NCBI RefSeq assembly: GCF_900156685.1 | Contig: NZ_FTOJ01000002.1 | Span: 62,001 to 126,000 of the forward strand | Reading direction: 5' to 3' | Length of the DNA stretch: 64,000 bases | Origin: Chryseobacterium piscicola | GTDB taxonomy: Bacteria; Bacteroidota; Bacteroidia; Flavobacteriales; Weeksellaceae | Shown: in pieces, positions 1 to 9,438 of the stretch | Numbering within the stretch: position 1 is the first letter of the stretch | Layout: each line of letters opens with the position of its first letter | Notes under the pieces: model-generated | Seen by the model: only the letters and a program-made list of their open reading frames with translations | Told to the model about the DNA's origin: nothing | The model's database searches: none | Position numbers and translations under genes: made by a program

Positions 1-1941
1 GCGGGAATTTCATTAAGACCTAGTTACTCAAAAAGTTATGGTGCTGCCGTAGACGGAAAAGACAATGAAGCGCACAAAATGCTTTCTATGGTTCCTGTAG
101 CTGAATTATCTGCCGGACTTTATACGAATTTCTGGAAAAACAACAGGTACAGATGGGCGGGTTCTACAGTAAGCCCAATAGGAACTTTAGAAAATACCAC
201 AAACGATACCAATGAGTTTAGATTATTGTCTAGTTTATACATGTCTTATGACATTATGCCGGGGTTAAATTTTAAAATCTCGGGAGGAGCTACTAATAAT
301 TATAATATTAACACGGGGTATATCCCGACTTTCAATTTGCTTACCAACATTCCGGGGCAGGTAAGTACAGCCAGCCGCAGAACTGTAAACTACAACAGAT
401 ATTTGGGAGAGGCATTATTAAATTATAAAAAAACCTTGGGAGATCATAGTATTGCAGCCATTGCAGGTTACAGTACAGAATATTACAGAACTACAAACCA
501 ATACAACAGAAACAGAGGTTTTCCTAATGATGATTTGAAAACATTTAATTTTAACCAATCTACCTCAGTTCTTAATTCAGAATATACGGCTTCAGCGTGG
601 ATGTTGATTTCTTATTTTGGTCGTGTAAACTATGATTATAAAAAGAAATATATGTTATCTGCCAGTATTCGTAGAGACGGTTCTTCAAGATTTGGATGGA
701 ACAATCTTTGGGGAACATTTGCAGCATTCGGAGGTGCCTGGAAGATTGATGAGGAAGAATTTTTGAAAGACAAAACTTGGCTGAGCAACCTGAAGTTGAG
801 ATACAGTTGGGGCGAAAACGGAAATAATTCAATTGGCGATTACAGAGCATTCGGAACGTTGACGGGTGGGAATTATTCATTCGGTGGAACGCTTTCTAAT
901 GGTTTGGTACCCAATACTAATCGAAATAATGATTTAACTTGGGAAAAAACAAGATCTTCAGATTTTGGTTTTGAATTGGGATTGTTTAAAAGAATAGACT
1001 TCACTGCAGATTACTACATCAAAAAAACAAATGACCTTCTTTTACAGCAGCCAATCCCTTTCCTTTCTGGTTACGCAACCATGTGGAAAAACGTTGGGTC
1101 TATTGAAAACAGAGGTCTAGAACTAGACTTAGCTACAAAAAACCTAACAGGAGCTTTCAAATGGAATACATCGGCAAATATTGCATTTAATAATAATGAA
1201 GTATTGCAGTTGGGTAGTGAAAATGCACCCATTTATACAGGTTTCAGCAATAGTACAAACATCATACAAGTAGGCCAGGCATTGAATTCGTTCTATCTTT
1301 ACGAAGCAATTGGTGTTTTGTCTTCGTCAGATATTGCCAATACAGGAATTGCCAAAACAAGTGGTGCAATTGCAGGAGATGTAAGATACAAAGATGTCAA
1401 TGGAGATGGAATCATCAATGAAAACGACCGTTACATCATCGGAAGCCCTACACCAGATTACTATTGGGGCTTTACCAATACATTTTCTTATAAAAACTTT
1501 GATCTTTCAGTATTTTTCCAAGGACAAAAAGGGGGTTACAGCTACGCATTGCTAGGCCGTGCAATAGACCGGCCAGGTATGGGAACTACAACCAATGTGA
1601 TGGGGAACTGGGCAAACCGTTGGCGCTCTGATGCAGAACCAGGAGATGGGAAAACACCAAGATTAGATGGTACTACAGGAAGTCTTTTAGATACAAGATG
1701 GTTGTATGATGCTACTTATATTCAATTGAAAAACGTGACTTTAGGATACAATTTTGATCAGGAATTGGTAAGTAAACTGAAAATTTCGAATCTTAGATTG
1801 TATGTCAGTTTAGAAAATGTTTGGAGAAAAGATAATTATTATGGTGGTTACAACCCAGAATCTGTGCAGTCAGACGGTACAGATTACGGAGCATATCCTA
1901 ATGCGAAAGTATATATGATGGGATTAAACTTTAACTTTTAA
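1..1941 (+). CDS. SusC/RagA-type TonB-dependent outer membrane receptor, 3' part
   Basis: The reading frame is open from the first base, so the N-terminus (signal peptide, carboxypeptidase-like domain, plug) lies outside the window. What remains is about 646 residues of outer membrane beta-barrel: alternating aromatic/polar strands, SusC-type segments such as WGTFAAFGGAWKI and a GDVRYKDVNGDG turn, and a terminal strand ending MGLNFNF. SusC proteins form the TonB-energised pore that takes up glycans or peptides held by a SusD lid, and the SusD gene follows 12 bases downstream. The substrate cannot be told: no glycoside hydrolase is adjacent, although an esterase-like lipoprotein follows. Confidence 0.93.
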   Translation, partial: AGISLRPSYSKSYGAAVDGKDNEAHKMLSMVPVAELSAGLYTNFWKNNRYRWAGSTVSPIGTLENTTNDTNEFRLLSSLYMSYDIMPGLNFKISGGATNNYNINTGYIPTFNLLTNIPGQVSTASRRTVNYNRYLGEALLNYKKTLGDHSIAAIAGYSTEYYRTTNQYNRNRGFPNDDLKTFNFNQSTSVLNSEYTASAWMLISYFGRVNYDYKKKYMLSASIRRDGSSRFGWNNLWGTFAAFGGAWKIDEEEFLKDKTWLSNLKLRYSWGENGNNSIGDYRAFGTLTGGNYSFGGTLSNGLVPNTNRNNDLTWEKTRSSDFGFELGLFKRIDFTADYYIKKTNDLLLQQPIPFLSGYATMWKNVGSIENRGLELDLATKNLTGAFKWNTSANIAFNNNEVLQLGSENAPIYTGFSNSTNIIQVGQALNSFYLYEAIGVLSSSDIANTGIAKTSGAIAGDVRYKDVNGDGIINENDRYIIGSPTPDYYWGFTNTFSYKNFDLSVFFQGQKGGYSYALLGRAIDRPGMGTTTNVMGNWANRWRSDAEPGDGKTPRLDGTTGSLLDTRWLYDATYIQLKNVTLGYNFDQELVSKLKISNLRLYVSLENVWRKDNYYGGYNPESVQSDGTDYGAYPNAKVYMMGLNFNF

Positions 1942-1953
1942 AATTTAAAAAAA

Positions 1954-3486
1954 ATGAAAATTACTTCTATTAAAAATAAATCGTTCCTGAATATGAAATC
2001 TCTTACCAAAGCATTAGTTTGCGGAACAATATTACTGGGAATGCTGAGTTGTGAAGAAGATTTGATGCTTGAGCCGGAAAATAACATTACTCAAAATTCT
2101 TTTTACTCTACAGAATTGCAAATCAACCAAGCACTATCAGGTGTTTATTCTGCAATGGTAAATGCTTCTTCAAGAGGTGGATATGATGTTAATTTTTATC
2201 TCTTGGCGTCAGAAGTTCGTTCCAACAATTTTACTGCCCTTTCACAAAACGGAAACAGAGATTATTATGCAATCAATCGTTTTCAAGATACCTCCTCAAC
2301 AGATGAGATAGAAATTCTTTGGGAAGATGCATACCAGCAAATTTCTTATGCCAATATGCTTTTGTCTAGAATAGATGGGGTGTCATTTGCAGATCCTGCA
2401 ACCAAAGAGCAATACCGCTCAGAAGCTCGTTTTTTGAGAGCTTACGCTTATTTTGAATTAATGCGAAGCTTCGGAAAAGTTCCTTTGGTAGATAAACCGG
2501 TAACGCCAGAAGAAGCTGCAAAAATACCTAGAACAGATTTGGCAACGCTCTACAACTTCATTACATCAGAAATTGAAGCTTCTGTTGCAGGTTTAAAAAA
2601 TATTCACGATGCAGCAAACAAAGGAAGAATTACAAAATCTGCCGCTCATGCGATGTTGGGAAGGATCTATCTTACAGGATCTGGTTTTCCGCTCAATAAC
2701 AGTTCTTATGCCGCAAAAGCAAAAGAACATTTGTTTGCAGTAATTCAGGCAGAAGGCCAATTTGTTACTTTTGCTCCCGCTTACGCAGAATTATTTAAAA
2801 GTGCCAACGACAATAAATACCATTTATTTGAAATTCAACACATCAGCGGTGGTTTATCTCAAGGTTCTTATTTACCAAGTTACGTTTCGCCAAATTTTGG
2901 TACTGCAGATCCGTTGTACAATGCTCAAAGTAGCTTGTTCAGTTCTGCAGAGCTTGGTGTATCACAATCTTTGATAAACAGCTACGAAACGGGAGATTTA
3001 AGACGTGCTATAACGATTAAAACCAACTTCATCGCTACAAACGGACAGCTTGATAACGCCAATTATTTCATTAAATTCCGTGAACCGGGAAAAGTAATAT
3101 CCAGCCGTTATGATTGGCCAATCAACTTCCCAATTATCCGCTATGCAGACGTTTTTTTGATGTACGCTGAAGTTTTAAATAATGAAGGAAATACCACTGC
3201 TGCTGTTCCCTACCTAAATAGAATACGCCAAAGAGCAGGATTAGTTGCTGTTCCCACAACTATTTCAGCTGCAGATTTCACCACGGCACTTCGCAAAGAA
3301 AGAAGGGTAGAGTTTGCCGGGGAAGGGGTTTATTGGCATGATCTGGTCCGTTGGAATACGGGCGTTGCGGTAATCAATCAAGCTGCTGCACAACTGAATT
3401 ATAATTATACGATTACAACAAACGATTATTTGTATCAAGTGCCTTTATCTCAAATTCAGGTGGCGGGATATGATCAGAATCCTTAG
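1954..3486 (+). CDS. SusD/RagB family surface lipoprotein
   Basis: SusD-like nutrient-binding lipoprotein, partner of the SusC barrel just upstream (12-base gap, same operon). The N-terminus has a lipobox, GMLSC, with the lipid-bearing Cys at residue 33. An in-frame ATG at 1993 would give a shorter, more usual signal peptide with Cys at position 20, so the true start may be there. The Cys is followed by acidic residues (EED), as in lipoproteins exported to the surface in Bacteroidota. The middle (SEARFLRAYAYFELMRSFG) and the C-terminus (RQRAGL, LRKERRVEFAGEG, W.D..RW) are standard SusD/RagB signatures. Length of 510 residues is normal. Ligand unknown. Confidence 0.95.
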   Translation: MKITSIKNKSFLNMKSLTKALVCGTILLGMLSCEEDLMLEPENNITQNSFYSTELQINQALSGVYSAMVNASSRGGYDVNFYLLASEVRSNNFTALSQNGNRDYYAINRFQDTSSTDEIEILWEDAYQQISYANMLLSRIDGVSFADPATKEQYRSEARFLRAYAYFELMRSFGKVPLVDKPVTPEEAAKIPRTDLATLYNFITSEIEASVAGLKNIHDAANKGRITKSAAHAMLGRIYLTGSGFPLNNSSYAAKAKEHLFAVIQAEGQFVTFAPAYAELFKSANDNKYHLFEIQHISGGLSQGSYLPSYVSPNFGTADPLYNAQSSLFSSAELGVSQSLINSYETGDLRRAITIKTNFIATNGQLDNANYFIKFREPGKVISSRYDWPINFPIIRYADVFLMYAEVLNNEGNTTAAVPYLNRIRQRAGLVAVPTTISAADFTTALRKERRVEFAGEGVYWHDLVRWNTGVAVINQAAAQLNYNYTITTNDYLYQVPLSQIQVAGYDQNP

Positions 3487-3511
3487 AATAACTTTTTGAA
3501 ATTTAAATATG

Positions 3512-3543
3512 AAATCCTTGAGCTCATGCTCGAGGATTTTTTT
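3512..3543 (+). terminator. Intrinsic terminator of the SusC/SusD operon
   Basis: A 9-bp stem, ATCCTTGAG with CTCGAGGAT (one G-U pair), around a 6-base loop, followed at once by a run of seven T. It lies 26 bases after the SusD stop. Confidence 0.8.
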
Positions 3544-3797
3544 GATTAATCAGTTCCCTATAATTTTAGACAATTTTTATCTAAAAAAAAACGCATTTTC
3601 CGCAATCTGTAATCATTGAAACCCTTTGTATTTTTCCTAATTTTACGCCTTTACCAATAATTCTTATAATCTTAACAGAATCGGTAAATTTTTATTTGAG
3701 AAACTTAAAAACGGTTAGTTGTAAAAAAAGTTGTGAAAATATTTACGCAAAAAATAGGGATTATGATTAATAATGGACCATCAAAAAAATAAAAATA
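3544..3797. other. Intergenic region with a dispersed repeat
   Basis: Non-coding, AT-rich. Bases about 3614-3660 read CCTTTGTATTT...TTTTACGCCTTT and match segments at 52790-52825 and 60045-60080, so this is a diverged copy of a dispersed intergenic repeat. The end (AACTTAAAAACGGTTAG) recurs near 63735. No clear promoter for the next gene. Confidence 0.45.
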
Positions 3798-4643
3798 ATG
3801 AAAAATAAGACCATTTATATAAGTTTAATATTTGCGAGTTTAATTATGCTGTCTTGCACATCGCAGAAAATGAACTACGGAACAAAAACTGAGATTAATG
3901 ATAAAGCAGATTCTGCAAGATCTTTAGCTAAAATAAAATACATTAAAAGGCTTGATTATTCGGATTTCAAAGAAGGTAAATTTGAAAATGAAAAAAGTGC
4001 CGTAAATTATCGTCTTCTAAAACCTAAAAAAATTGAAGAAAGTAAAAAATATCCTTTAATTTTAGTATTCCACGGTTCTGGAGCGATTGGCTCAAATAAT
4101 GCTTCTCAAATGGGAGTTTTGGCGAAAATGTGGCTTCTTCCGGAAAATAGAGAAAAATATCCGGTGTATGTTTTGTCACCTCAGTTTCCACAACGTTCAT
4201 CAAATTATCATTTGGATAAGGATCGTAATGTCTTGGTTTCGCAATCCAGCGAATATCTTGATTTGGTACTCAATTCTTTGGATTCTTTTATTGAAAAAGA
4301 AAATATTGACAAAAGCAGAATCTATGTGATGGGATTTTCAATGGGTGGATCCACAACTTCCAACGCAATATCCAACAGACCAAATTTGTTTGCTGCAGCA
4401 ATTAATATTTCCGGAGTTTCTCAGTTTGATAAAATAAATACACTGCAAAATATTCCAATTTGGATGGTTCACGGAAGTCTTGATACTGAAAATTCACCTA
4501 AAAGTAATATGAAATTTTTTGAAGAATTGAAAGTGAATGGAAATGTTTTTTTCTGGGAATTTAAAGATAAATACCACAACAATATTTTATCTGCAGAACT
4601 GATTGATGAAATCCCAAAATGGCTGATGAAACAACATCAATAG
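3798..4643 (+). CDS. Alpha/beta hydrolase lipoprotein (esterase/peptidase-like)
   Basis: Probable serine hydrolase anchored as a lipoprotein: lipobox IMLSC with Cys20. The fold is visible as an oxyanion-type strand FHGSG (residues 91-95), a nucleophile elbow GFSMGG with Ser181, then Asp229 (HGSLDTENS) and His260 (DKYHN) as the likely remaining triad. This layout fits the polyhydroxybutyrate depolymerase/prolyl oligopeptidase-like family of predicted secreted esterases. The substrate is unknown; linkage to the SusCD pair could mean it removes ester groups from the imported substrate, but a terminator separates them, so it is its own unit. Confidence 0.85.
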   Translation: MKNKTIYISLIFASLIMLSCTSQKMNYGTKTEINDKADSARSLAKIKYIKRLDYSDFKEGKFENEKSAVNYRLLKPKKIEESKKYPLILVFHGSGAIGSNNASQMGVLAKMWLLPENREKYPVYVLSPQFPQRSSNYHLDKDRNVLVSQSSEYLDLVLNSLDSFIEKENIDKSRIYVMGFSMGGSTTSNAISNRPNLFAAAINISGVSQFDKINTLQNIPIWMVHGSLDTENSPKSNMKFFEELKVNGNVFFWEFKDKYHNNILSAELIDEIPKWLMKQHQ

Positions 4644-4828
4644 CATAGAATATAATTTTCATAGTAATATTCTCAAAATATAAAAAAATAAAAACTCATT
4701 TAGGATAAAATCAAAAAATATATAGCTCCTAAGGTGATGTACATCTTAAAAGTAATGACTAGGATGAAAATTTTTAAAAACTGTATTTACTTTACCCTCT
4801 TTTTTTTGAATTTTAAAGACAGCTGGTA

Positions 4829-4856
4829 TTGAAAAAAGTTTTTACCGCTACTTTCG
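4829..4856 (+). promoter_or_regulatory. Candidate Bacteroidota promoter for the lactonase gene
   Basis: TTG at 4829-4831, 17 bases, then TACTTTCG at 4849-4856, close to the TTG/TAnnTTTG consensus. The transcript would have a leader of about 110 bases. The rest of 4644-4970 shows only AT-rich sequence. Confidence 0.4.
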
Positions 4857-4970
4857 CACTAAAATGAAGAAATGAAATATCCTCTTAATAGTGACTTACA
4901 AAAGCCAAAATTGATATAAACCAAATGTTCAAAATCAATTTAAAAAATAATAAACAAGATCTCAAAAAAA

Positions 4971-6089
4971 TTGAAACTACTACAATTATTACTGGTTATT
5001 TTTCTCTGTTCTAATTTATATGGGCAAAATACTTTCGTGTTTTTGGGTTCATTTAATTGGGACAAAGAAAAGGAGGGGATTTTTGTCTACGAATTAGACA
5101 CTATCAAAGGAAATTTGTCAAAAGTATCATCCATAAAAAACATCAGAAATCCTTCTTTTTTAACGCTTTCTCGCAATGGCAAATTTATTTTTGCTTGTAC
5201 AGAAAGTAAAACTGAAAATGCAGGCAGCGTCAGTAGTTTTGAGTTTAATCCTGAAAATAAATCTTTCACCTTCATTAACAGCCAAAAAAGTGGTGGCGAA
5301 AATCCGGTTTATTTGTCTGTTCACAAAGATGGGAAATGGCTGGTTAATGGTAATTATACAGAAGGAAGCGTTTCTGTATATCCCATTTCAGAAGACGGGA
5401 AAATTCAGCCTTTTGTACAGAATTTTCAGTTTTCTGAGGGGAGTGTAATTAAGGGAAGACAAGATCGTGCTCACATTCATTCTACAGTATTTTCTCTAGA
5501 TTACAATTATCTTTTTATGGCAGATTTAGGCGCAGATAAAATAAGATGTTATCATTTTAATAAAGATAAAAACAAACCTGTAGAAGCTTGCCACAAACCA
5601 TTCATCAAAACAAATTCTGGTAGCGGACCAAGGCATTTTACATTTCATCCTAATGGGAGATTTGCCTACCTTATCGAAGAAATGGGCGGCGCTGTAAGTG
5701 CTTATCAATACAACGATGGAGAATTAAAAACTATTCAACGAATTGGTACGCATTCTGATCATTTTAAAGATGGTTTCGAAAGTTCAGACATCCATATTTC
5801 TCCCGACGGAAAGTTTTTGTATGCCTCAAATAGAGGGGCAGAAAATAATTTAGCTATTTTTTCTATTGAAAATAACGGAACTCTAAAATTAATTGGATAT
5901 CAATCTACAAAAGGTAAACATCCACGGTTTTTTTCCATTGATGAAACTGGCAAATTTGTGATTGTTGCCAATACAGGTACAGGAACTGTTGTTGTATTTA
6001 AAAGAAATTTTGAAACAGGATTACTCAAAAAAGTAGGCAGAAAAACTAAGATAAAAAATGTTTCTGCTGTACAAATAAAAAGATATTAG
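4971..6089 (+). CDS. Lactonase family beta-propeller protein (6-phosphogluconolactonase-like)
   Basis: A seven-bladed propeller of the YbhE/lactonase family: repeated blades such as NPSFLTLSRNGKFIFA, GPRHFTFHPNGRFAYLI, SSDIHISPDGKFLYASNRG and HPRFFSIDETGKFVIVANTGTGTV. The family includes 6-phosphogluconolactonase of the oxidative pentose phosphate pathway, but many Bacteroidota members are exported and act on other lactones. This one has a clear signal peptide (KLLQLLLVIFLCSNLYGQ), so it works outside the cytoplasm. The start is TTG; no ATG in this frame precedes the signal peptide, and the ATG at 4925 is in another frame. Length of 372 residues is typical. Confidence 0.85.
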   Translation: MKLLQLLLVIFLCSNLYGQNTFVFLGSFNWDKEKEGIFVYELDTIKGNLSKVSSIKNIRNPSFLTLSRNGKFIFACTESKTENAGSVSSFEFNPENKSFTFINSQKSGGENPVYLSVHKDGKWLVNGNYTEGSVSVYPISEDGKIQPFVQNFQFSEGSVIKGRQDRAHIHSTVFSLDYNYLFMADLGADKIRCYHFNKDKNKPVEACHKPFIKTNSGSGPRHFTFHPNGRFAYLIEEMGGAVSAYQYNDGELKTIQRIGTHSDHFKDGFESSDIHISPDGKFLYASNRGAENNLAIFSIENNGTLKLIGYQSTKGKHPRFFSIDETGKFVIVANTGTGTVVVFKRNFETGLLKKVGRKTKIKNVSAVQIKRY

Positions 6090-6130
6090 AGTAAATTCAG
6101 ACAATTTGGCATTCAAGAGGGTGTGTTTTT

Positions 6131-6175
6131 AAAATAAAAAATCCCGAAGCGCAATTTGCCTCGGGATTTTTTCTT
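6131..6175. terminator. Bidirectional intrinsic terminator
   Basis: AAAATCCCGA pairs with TCGGGATTTT around a 13-base loop, with A-rich sequence before and T-rich sequence after. It sits between the lactonase gene and the converging minus-strand gene and can serve both. Confidence 0.85.
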
Positions 6176-6191
6176 GATATGAATAGTTGAT

Positions 6192-6590
6192 TTAGTGTTT
6201 TTTGAATAATATTTCATCCATTTTTGTCTGATTTGTGTAAATTTTTTGAAAATTTACTGGCATATATTGGTATAAAATATTCCATTGGTGGGTATCTGTT
6301 TGTTTTTTAAAGCTTCTGAAAGATCTTACGAAAAGGTTTTCAATAATCTGTTGTACGTTGTTTGTTCCGTTTCTGTAAAGCCAATCCATCATTTTCATGT
6401 TATGATTTACGATATTAATTTTTGACTGTTGAAGTAGATTTTTCAAATGATTTACCGTTGCCTGAATTACTCCGGCAAAATTATCTTGTGCAGAAAGTTG
6501 CACAATTTCGTTTTGTATAGTAGGGTAGAATACTTTTAAATGTTCAATTGCGGCATTTTCATTAATGGTTTTCATCTCCATGTTCTTCAT
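6192..6590 (-). CDS. Hypothetical protein, small helical
   Basis: I do not recognise this 132-residue protein. It is predicted cytosolic, mostly alpha-helical, rich in Asn and Gln, without signal peptide or membrane segment. Three Met codons at the start (residues 1, 4 and 6) leave the exact start open. It is a single-gene unit, divergent from the nucleoid protein gene and ending on the shared terminator at 6131-6175. Codon use resembles that of its neighbours, so it is likely a real gene. Confidence 0.65.
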   Translation of the reverse strand: MKNMEMKTINENAAIEHLKVFYPTIQNEIVQLSAQDNFAGVIQATVNHLKNLLQQSKINIVNHNMKMMDWLYRNGTNNVQQIIENLFVRSFRSFKKQTDTHQWNILYQYMPVNFQKIYTNQTKMDEILFKKH

Positions 6591-6929
6591 TTTTACAATT
6601 TTTTTACATTTTTAATAGAACCAAAACTGTACCAATTTTAATGGTTGGCATAAAGTTTTTTTACACACACTAAGAATAGATTGAAATTTTAGAATTTCTT
6701 CAATCTATTTATTGATGGTAATTACAATGTGTTTATTTTTCACTTTTGTATGTTTTAATATTCTGTTGAATAGATTTTGAATGTAAATTTGTATTCAATT
6801 TTCACTTTTCATGTAACCAATATTTTGGATGATGAAATGAAATTTAGTTGCAGACATTTTTTTTTAAAAAAAATTAAATAATTGGTTAAAGTAAAATGAT
6901 ATTTAGTCTTTTTTAATTTTCAGATTAAA

Positions 6930-6937
6930 TATATTTG
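6930..6937 (+). promoter_or_regulatory. -7 promoter element upstream of the nucleoid-protein gene
   Basis: TATATTTG, a perfect TAnnTTTG box, 20 bases before the ATG at 6958. No clear -33 TTG at the right distance. The rest of 6591-6929 is AT-rich non-coding sequence in which I see nothing else. Confidence 0.45.
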
Positions 6938-6957
6938 CAATCCATAAAAAATCATTG

Positions 6958-7971
6958 ATGTTTACAAAAATTGTTGTTCATAGAGTAGGAAATAAAATCA
7001 ACGGAGAGTCTCTTTTACTTTCACAAGAAGAGCTAGAATTGGATGAAGGAACGGTAGAAATGCTTGAGAATTATTTTTTAGGTTCATTCAAAAGTGAAGA
7101 AACATATCAGTTCTACAGCGATACTTATTTGGTAAATAACCCGGTTTACAGTGCGGTTTCAGAGATTTTTGAAGATAAAAACAAGTTTCTTTGGGAAGCA
7201 GAAAATATAGCCAAACACCTCTTTGAAGCGGCAGAAAATCCTAGAGTTCAAGGCGGAGAATTATTTATTGTATTCTTTGAGGATGAAAGAGAAGGAGATG
7301 ACAAAGTAGACAAAATCGGAATTTTCAAAACCGAAAAAAGAGATTCTTTTCTAAAAATATTCCCTAAAAATGAAACTTTTGAACTTGAAAAAGATCAAGG
7401 AATCAGTTTGTCTAAAATAGATAAAGCCGCACTTATTTACAATAACGGTAAAGAAAACGGTTATGTACTTTCTGTTGTAGATAATAACAAAAACGGAGAT
7501 ATGTATTATTGGTTTGAAGATTTTCTAAAGGTAAAACAACGCGACGACGAATATTTCCATACTCAAGAAGCCTTAATGGTTTATAAAGATTATATCACCA
7601 AGCAACTTCCCCAAGAATTTGAGGTTTCCAAGGCAGATCAGGCAGATTTTTTGAATCAGTCTATTAATTTTTTTAAGGAAAAAGAAGAATTTAAATTAGA
7701 TGAATTTGCTGCAGAGGTTTTGAAAGATGAGCATGTAATTGAGAGTTTTAATAATTTTAAAACAGATTATGAGCAGGAAATGCAAATTAATATCTCGGAA
7801 GAATTCCCAATCAGTGAGGCGGCAGTAAAAAAAACACAAAGACATTTTAAAAGCATCATCAAATTAGATAAAAATTTCCATATCTATATTCATGGAGATC
7901 GAAAAATGCTGGAACAAGGTCAAGATGAAAAAGGGAAATTTTATATGTTGTATTTTGATAAAGAAGTTTAA
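6958..7971 (+). CDS. Nucleoid-associated protein, NdpA/YejK family
   Basis: A 337-residue cytosolic protein of the 37-kDa nucleoid-associated family (YejK/NdpA in gammaproteobacteria), which binds DNA non-specifically and helps organise the chromosome. The family features seen are an N-terminal strand (TKIVVHRVGN), a central segment KIGIFKTEKRDSFLKIFPKN, the block DKAALIYNNGKENGYVLSVVDNN, then YFHTQEALMVYKDYITKQLP and a C-terminal GDRKMLEQGQDEKGKFYMLYFDKE. I chose ATG 6958 over the TTG three bases before it. It is followed after 44 bases by an RDD membrane protein, which may be cotranscribed. Confidence 0.85.
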   Translation: MFTKIVVHRVGNKINGESLLLSQEELELDEGTVEMLENYFLGSFKSEETYQFYSDTYLVNNPVYSAVSEIFEDKNKFLWEAENIAKHLFEAAENPRVQGGELFIVFFEDEREGDDKVDKIGIFKTEKRDSFLKIFPKNETFELEKDQGISLSKIDKAALIYNNGKENGYVLSVVDNNKNGDMYYWFEDFLKVKQRDDEYFHTQEALMVYKDYITKQLPQEFEVSKADQADFLNQSINFFKEKEEFKLDEFAAEVLKDEHVIESFNNFKTDYEQEMQINISEEFPISEAAVKKTQRHFKSIIKLDKNFHIYIHGDRKMLEQGQDEKGKFYMLYFDKEV

Positions 7972-8015
7972 AAAAATAGGGAGACACTAAAAAAAAGCGT
8001 TATAATAAAAACACT

Positions 8016-9038
8016 ATGGAAAAAAGTGACAAATTTATTGGTGTATTTTCGTTGGTACTATCAATCATAGGAATGGTTTGTGGGCTTTATACATTTTATG
8101 GTGTTTGGATTGAAACTTCGGATTTTAATTTCTTTACAGGATCCAAAATTTTTCATTTGCTTTTTGCATTCAGTACATTGAATCTTGATTTTTCTAATAA
8201 ATTTGACCATTTAGAAATCTGGAGCTTTATTTTTTACACATTACTTTTTGTAGGGTCGCTACAATTTTTAAAAACCAAAGGAAGAGAAACGCGTCTTTTA
8301 GGCTTTGTATTTTCTGTAATATTTTTAAATGCTATTATCATATTTTTACAAAGTACAATTTTTAAATTGTTTTTTGTGAAATGGGGAAATTACACAGCAT
8401 TTCAGATTTTTAATTCGATTTATTCATCCATTATTTTGGTCGGAATGGTAATTGTTAGCTTTAGAATTTCGAAAATTATAAAAAGTAAAAAAGAAATAGA
8501 CATAATAGAAACTCAGTACAGAAAGAGTATTACCGATACTTCCAGATGGCAAAGATTTTTTCATTGGATAATAGATTCCACAATAATGGCTCTTATTTTT
8601 ATCCCGATTATTATTTTTCTGTCCCATGGTTTTATAGACTCTGATATGTACAGAGAAAGTGAAAGTCTTCAAATGTTTTTCAGAGGCAAAGCTGCTTTGT
8701 ATGTTATTACTTTTGTTGTTCTTTTTATCTACTATCCAATTTCAGAAATCCTTTTTGGGGCGTCTCCGGCAAAGTTTCTCACAGAATCAAGAGTAGTAAA
8801 TTCCAAAGCAGAATCTCCCAATTTCTCAAGTATTTTTCTTAGAACTTTATGCAGAAATATACCTTTTGATGCCTTGTCTTTTTTTTCGCAAAGAGGTTGG
8901 CACGATTCACTGTCTGAAACTTATGTAGTGAAAGAAAAAACAACAGGTTTCAAAACCAATAAACTTTTATGGATTTTGCCATTTTTAATAATTTACCTTT
9001 TGATAATGTATTTTGGAAAAGAATATTTTACAAGATAG
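8016..9038 (+). CDS. RDD family integral membrane protein
   Basis: 340-residue membrane protein in two halves. Residues about 1-155 contain four predicted membrane segments. Residues about 170-310 form an RDD domain: RFFHWIIDSTIMALIF (Arg-Asp signature helix), ISEILFGASPAKFLTESRVVN, and RTLCRNIPFDALSFF...GWHDSLSETYVV. A final hydrophobic helix (LLWILPFLIIYLLIMYF) ends the protein. RDD proteins are thought to carry small molecules or ions, with few proven substrates. I cannot assign one here. Confidence 0.8.
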   Translation: MEKSDKFIGVFSLVLSIIGMVCGLYTFYGVWIETSDFNFFTGSKIFHLLFAFSTLNLDFSNKFDHLEIWSFIFYTLLFVGSLQFLKTKGRETRLLGFVFSVIFLNAIIIFLQSTIFKLFFVKWGNYTAFQIFNSIYSSIILVGMVIVSFRISKIIKSKKEIDIIETQYRKSITDTSRWQRFFHWIIDSTIMALIFIPIIIFLSHGFIDSDMYRESESLQMFFRGKAALYVITFVVLFIYYPISEILFGASPAKFLTESRVVNSKAESPNFSSIFLRTLCRNIPFDALSFFSQRGWHDSLSETYVVKEKTTGFKTNKLLWILPFLIIYLLIMYFGKEYFTR

Positions 9039-9438
9039 GCAGGCAATCAGAAAAATACGGTAAACACCCCTTTTCGTTTCAATTCTTTTAGAAAATAATT
9101 TTTTACTAATACGACTTAGTCATAAAATTTAGTCACAAAATTTAGTATAAGTAACTAGAATATTAATTTTATTTTCAATTCAACGTTAGGCAAACTCTAA
9201 AATTCAGTTGAGGACTGCAAAAACGAGATTTCAGATTTAGGGTTTAATTATCAATAATCTAAAAATAGTATCTAAAATACAAATTTAATTGATGATTATT
9301 TAAATTGTGACAAGTATATTAATTTTATGTTAAATTATTTCAATTTTTTATTAAAAACACCTATAATTTTATAAATCGAATCTCAATCATAATCATTTGA
9401 TTATATTTAGCGTTATATTTGATGCCTTAATTACAGAT
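9039..9438. other. Intergenic region before bphP, with a -7 element
   Basis: AT-rich non-coding sequence. A perfect TAnnTTTG box (TATATTTG) lies at 9414-9421. It falls inside the reading frame that a TTG start at 9397 would use and 17 bases before the ATG at 9439, which favours the ATG as the true start. No well-spaced -33 TTG was found (TTTG at 9396 is only 14 bases away). Nothing else is recognisable. Confidence 0.4.

Noticed and set aside
4725..4745. TAGCTCCTAAGG, similar to the palindrome cluster at 52931
   Set aside because: Too short, and the palindrome is incomplete; not enough to call a repeat copy.
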